Of a stretch of 64,000 nt of DNA, positions 61,120 to 64,000 are shown piece by piece. The first letter of the stretch is position 1, and each line of letters begins with the position of its first letter. The notes beneath the pieces were generated by a model. It had not been told where the DNA came from. It saw only the letters and a list, made by a program, of their open reading frames with translations, and did not search any database. The stretch lies in the NCBI GenBank assembly GCA_964247055.1, contig OZ176056.1, positions 4,092,001 to 4,156,000 of the forward strand, read 5' to 3'. The stretch is from Paragordius varius (lineage: Eukaryota; Nematomorpha). A program made the translations under genes and the position numbers.

Positions 61120-63714
61120 CTATAAAGAATGTATTGGTTGAACATTTAACTCAAGTTTTATATTAAGTGCCATAAGTTCGTAAGTTAAGTAATTTAAAAC
61201 GTATGGTATTTTAATGTACACACATTTTCCACCACACAATTTACATTTTATATCGGCTGCTGGAGATGATTGGGATTGTTGAGAATCTGTAGTATTACAA
61301 ATAGATGAAGATAGAATAGATTTATCAGTTTTAGCCATTTCTATCAGGGATTCAAACGTATTTGTTTGAAAGAGTTGAGAGGATTTGCGTTTTATTGTGG
61401 TATCTTCAGAAGATGCTTGTTGAACCGAGGTTAAGTGTGATAGCAATAGCATACGTTTTCGTTGGGTTGGGGTTAAATCGTGATTTGCACTTACGAGCGT
61501 TTTACAAACAGGGCATACAGGTACTATATAATATGGCGCAAAATATATTATATAAATTTTATATATTTATCAATAACGTACTACCAAATACATGCATTAT
61601 AATCAACCTTAAAATATTTCCCATTTTCAACATAATATAATCAATAAGACTCTTATATTTTCCATCTTAAAATACTTATTTATATACCAGTACAAAGAAC
61701 AATATAAAAGCCAACCCCATAATTAGCTAAAACTAATTTAATCAAAAAACTAATTAGTTTTAGTAAAAATCGCAAAATTCATACAAGAAAATATATCAAT
61801 CCACGCATCAAAACATCATAAAAATATACCAATACAGGCATCAGAACAATTTAGCAGTCTGTCTTGTAGTAACATAGAAGCACCATGAGATATAAGAGCA
61901 TCTCTTTCCATCTCCCCACACCTAATACCACCTGCTCGTTTGCGCCCTTTCAAGGGTTGATGAGTTAGACTATCAACTGGTCCGGTAGTTCGAACCTACG
62001 AAACAAAATTTATATTTTAGAAATGATATAATGTAATATCAGCAAAATTAATAATAAATTTATTAATAAATTTTCGTTAGATTCCTCTAACTTCTTCGAA
62101 TCAACATAAAAATAAAATTAAAATAAAGATACAAAATAAAATTATAAAATATTGTATGAAAATAGAGATTGCTGTATCTTTATTTTAATTTTATTTTTAT
62201 GTTGATCCGAAAAAGTTAGAGGAATCTAACGGAAATTTATTGATAAATTTATTTTAATTTTGCTGATATTACATCATATCATTCTAAAATTTATATTGTT
62301 TATTGTATAAATCTCAAAAATTAAATATAGATATACAGTAAAAATTGTAAGAGGGCTAAGAGTGTGTGTGATTAAAATTAAATATATACTTTATTGCTAA
62401 CAAGAAAATTTATATGAATCATAAAATTATATTAGACGGTAAAAATTGATGATTTGCAATAATTAATAAATATAAAACTACAAGAGTAAAAATAGTTTTA
62501 CAATAAAAATTTATATATCTTTATTCTTTCAGTATTGTAAAATTTCAATTGAATCTGTTACCAACAATACAACGTGTTCCCTATTTCGCAACAAACACAC
62601 CTAAAACAATAGCTCAAAAAACATGGTAGTTTAAAAAATATGGCATTTAATAAATAATTTGTAGCTTTTTACTTTTTATCTCTATATTTTTTTATTGTAA
62701 AACTTAAATTTTTTAATTATTTTATCAAAAGTTCCAAAAAATCGATATAATAAAACCTGATATTTATCAGCAACCATATGTCTTAAACGCTGGTAATAAA
62801 TAATACCCATAAATATATCGACTTTAAGCATGCGTCCGTCCACGCCTGAAAACATCATCTCAGTCCCATAATAATTGTAACCAGCTAAAAAAATAAATTT
62901 TAATTTTTTATATTTTGATAAAAAAAATTAATATACGAACGTAAAAATATATATAAATATATTTTTTAAAAGACAACTATACCTGTTTAAATCTCGAATT
63001 TTTAAAATATTAACGGTTTAAAATTAGTTATAGATAATAGAATTTATATGAGAAAAATTAGATTTTACAAAGTATAATTGTCTTTTCAGAATAAAATATT
63101 TGTCCTTATATTTTTACGTTTTGTCCGTATAATTTTATATTTTTAATAAAATTCACATTTGATTCATATATATTAAGCGATATCAGATTTGTTGTAACAT
63201 TTTGAATTTAATATAAATCATAGTTTACTCATTAGAAAAAATATTAAATTAGTATATTTAAACCCTTCGAAATGTAAAAATACCTTTTTAACCCAACCTA
63301 ACACCAGTTTTTGATATATTAAAACTATAAATATTTAAAATCGTTAATATTTCATTTATATGCTCAAAGCAAATTTAGATTAAGTAATATAAATTTTCTA
63401 AAGGAAATTTTAAGCATACACAATACTTTAAGAGGTTATATATGCCTCTAAAACGATTGATACACTTTAATTTATTTAATAAAAATAAGGAAGTATTAAG
63501 TTTGACACAAGAAAACAAGCAAATAACGTTATAAATCAATTAAATTATATTCTGTTTTCCCTGATAAAAAAACTGCAAAAACATTTACCATTAGCAAGTA
63601 ATCGTGAAAAATAATGAGAAGCTTGATGTTTTTCGCTAAATTTAAACGGGGTGGCATCATAAAATTCACCATGCATTGAAGCTGATTTCCCAGCCATACA
63701 TTCAATAATCATAC
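61120..63714 (-). CDS. POLR1B: RNA polymerase I second-largest subunit, C-terminal part, cut by right edge
   Basis: POLR1B (RPA2) forms half of the Pol I active-site cleft for rRNA synthesis. Exons in the window: 63589-63714, 62757-62884, 61830-61995, 61120-61523; phases agree. Conserved blocks: [76 protein letters not shown], then [20 protein letters not shown] and [11 protein letters not shown]. The C-terminal zinc ribbon has pairs CPVC and CKLC, followed by [20 protein letters not shown] and a stop at 61120. The 'LTH' in place of the Pol II-type wording and the [16 protein letters not shown] block fit the Pol I paralogue. About 274 codons are present; the larger N-terminal part lies off the right edge. 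Introns hold a foldback and a CAGT-type element. Confidence 0.95.
62008..62293. mobile_element. Foldback element in a POLR1B intron
   Basis: Arms 62008-62134 and 62175-62293 are near-perfect inverted copies: TGTAATATCAGCAAAATTAA against AATTTTGCTGATATTACATC, GTTAGATTCCTCTAACTTCT against AAGTTAGAGGAATCTAACGG, and AAAATAAAATTAAAATAAAG against CTTTATTTTAATTTTATTTT. The loop is about 40 bases. It begins only some 12 bases from the acceptor at 61996, so a folded transcript could sit next to the splice site. Confidence 0.8.
62917..63148. mobile_element. CAGT-family element with ACGGACAAAACGT terminus (POLR1B intron)
   Basis: The right end has CCTTATATTTTTACGTTTTG then TCCGTATAATTTT; the left end has the worn inverse ATACGAACGTAAAAATATAT. 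Lies in the intron 62885-63588. A further left end of the same family, TTTGCGTTTTATCGGTAAAT, is cut off by the window edge at 63960-64000. Confidence 0.5.
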
Positions 63715-64000
63715 CTATAATAATATTTAGCCAAAAAATTATACTCTAAAATGAATTATATTTTAGGCATATACATTAAAAAATAAAATTTTACATGTTA
63801 AACGTAAAAAAAGGCAAATATTTTATCAAAAACAACTAATTTCAAAATTATGATTAAATTATAACTTATCCTGGCTTGCAAAACAAAAAATAAAAACATG
63901 TGTTAATTAATAGTTAGGGTGGTAAAAATTAAGGTTTAAATCATGATTGGTTTTTTATAAATAATTTTTTGTCTTATAGTTTGCGTTTTATCGGTAAATT

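Noticed and set aside
1-64000. tRNA, rRNA, CRISPR arrays, retroviral or Polinton-like elements
   Set aside because: Looked for by eye and not seen; no tRNA cloverleaf motifs, regular spacer arrays, or capsid, integrase or reverse-transcriptase motifs were recognised.

Overview
The window is nuclear DNA of an animal or a close relative. It is extremely AT-rich, genes are split by GT-AG introns, and the recognisable proteins are conserved eukaryotic ones: BRR2/SNRNP200, STARD7, PSMG2 and POLR1B. Protein sequences are divergent, Asn/Lys/Ser-rich insertions are common, and introns and spacers are packed with short non-autonomous DNA transposons. That fits a fast-evolving, AT-rich invertebrate, possibly a parasite, but the species cannot be named from the sequence. 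Gene models were built by hand from ORFs, splice signals, phase bookkeeping and remembered family sequences; no search was run.

Layout from left to right: 5' part of BRR2 (135-6454, minus, continues off the left edge); a repeat-bearing spacer; a secreted trypsin-like protein lacking catalytic His and Ser (10069-12514, plus); a hAT-like element and a hairpin MITE; an unrecognised 360-residue protein (14610-15692, plus); a roughly 1750-residue very basic protein with an acidic-aromatic motif repeated at least nine times (15927-21401, minus); STARD7 (24568-27853, plus); a foldback element; a roughly 1680-residue single-pass membrane protein in 13 exons (29385-38238, minus); PSMG2 (40879-44869, minus); an unrecognised 166-residue protein (46512-48573, minus); a gene made of tiny in-phase exons (50366-58696, minus); and the 3' part of POLR1B (61120-63714, minus, continues off the right edge).

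The conserved genes serve unrelated housekeeping jobs: spliceosome remodelling (BRR2), lipid transport to mitochondria (STARD7), proteasome assembly (PSMG2) and rRNA transcription (POLR1B). No operon-like logic is visible. Two points stand out. First, intron architecture is unusual: two 23-nt introns in STARD7 and three 25-nt introns in PSMG2 lie beside introns of 0.2-3 kb. Second, the 50-59 kb gene has about 15 internal exons of 9-75 nt, all multiples of three and all phase 1-1, a layout like the micro-exon genes of parasitic flatworms.

At least seven families of short inverted-repeat elements recur, many inside introns of the genes above. None carries a visible transposase. I saw no tRNA, rRNA, CRISPR array, retroviral element or Polinton-like element.
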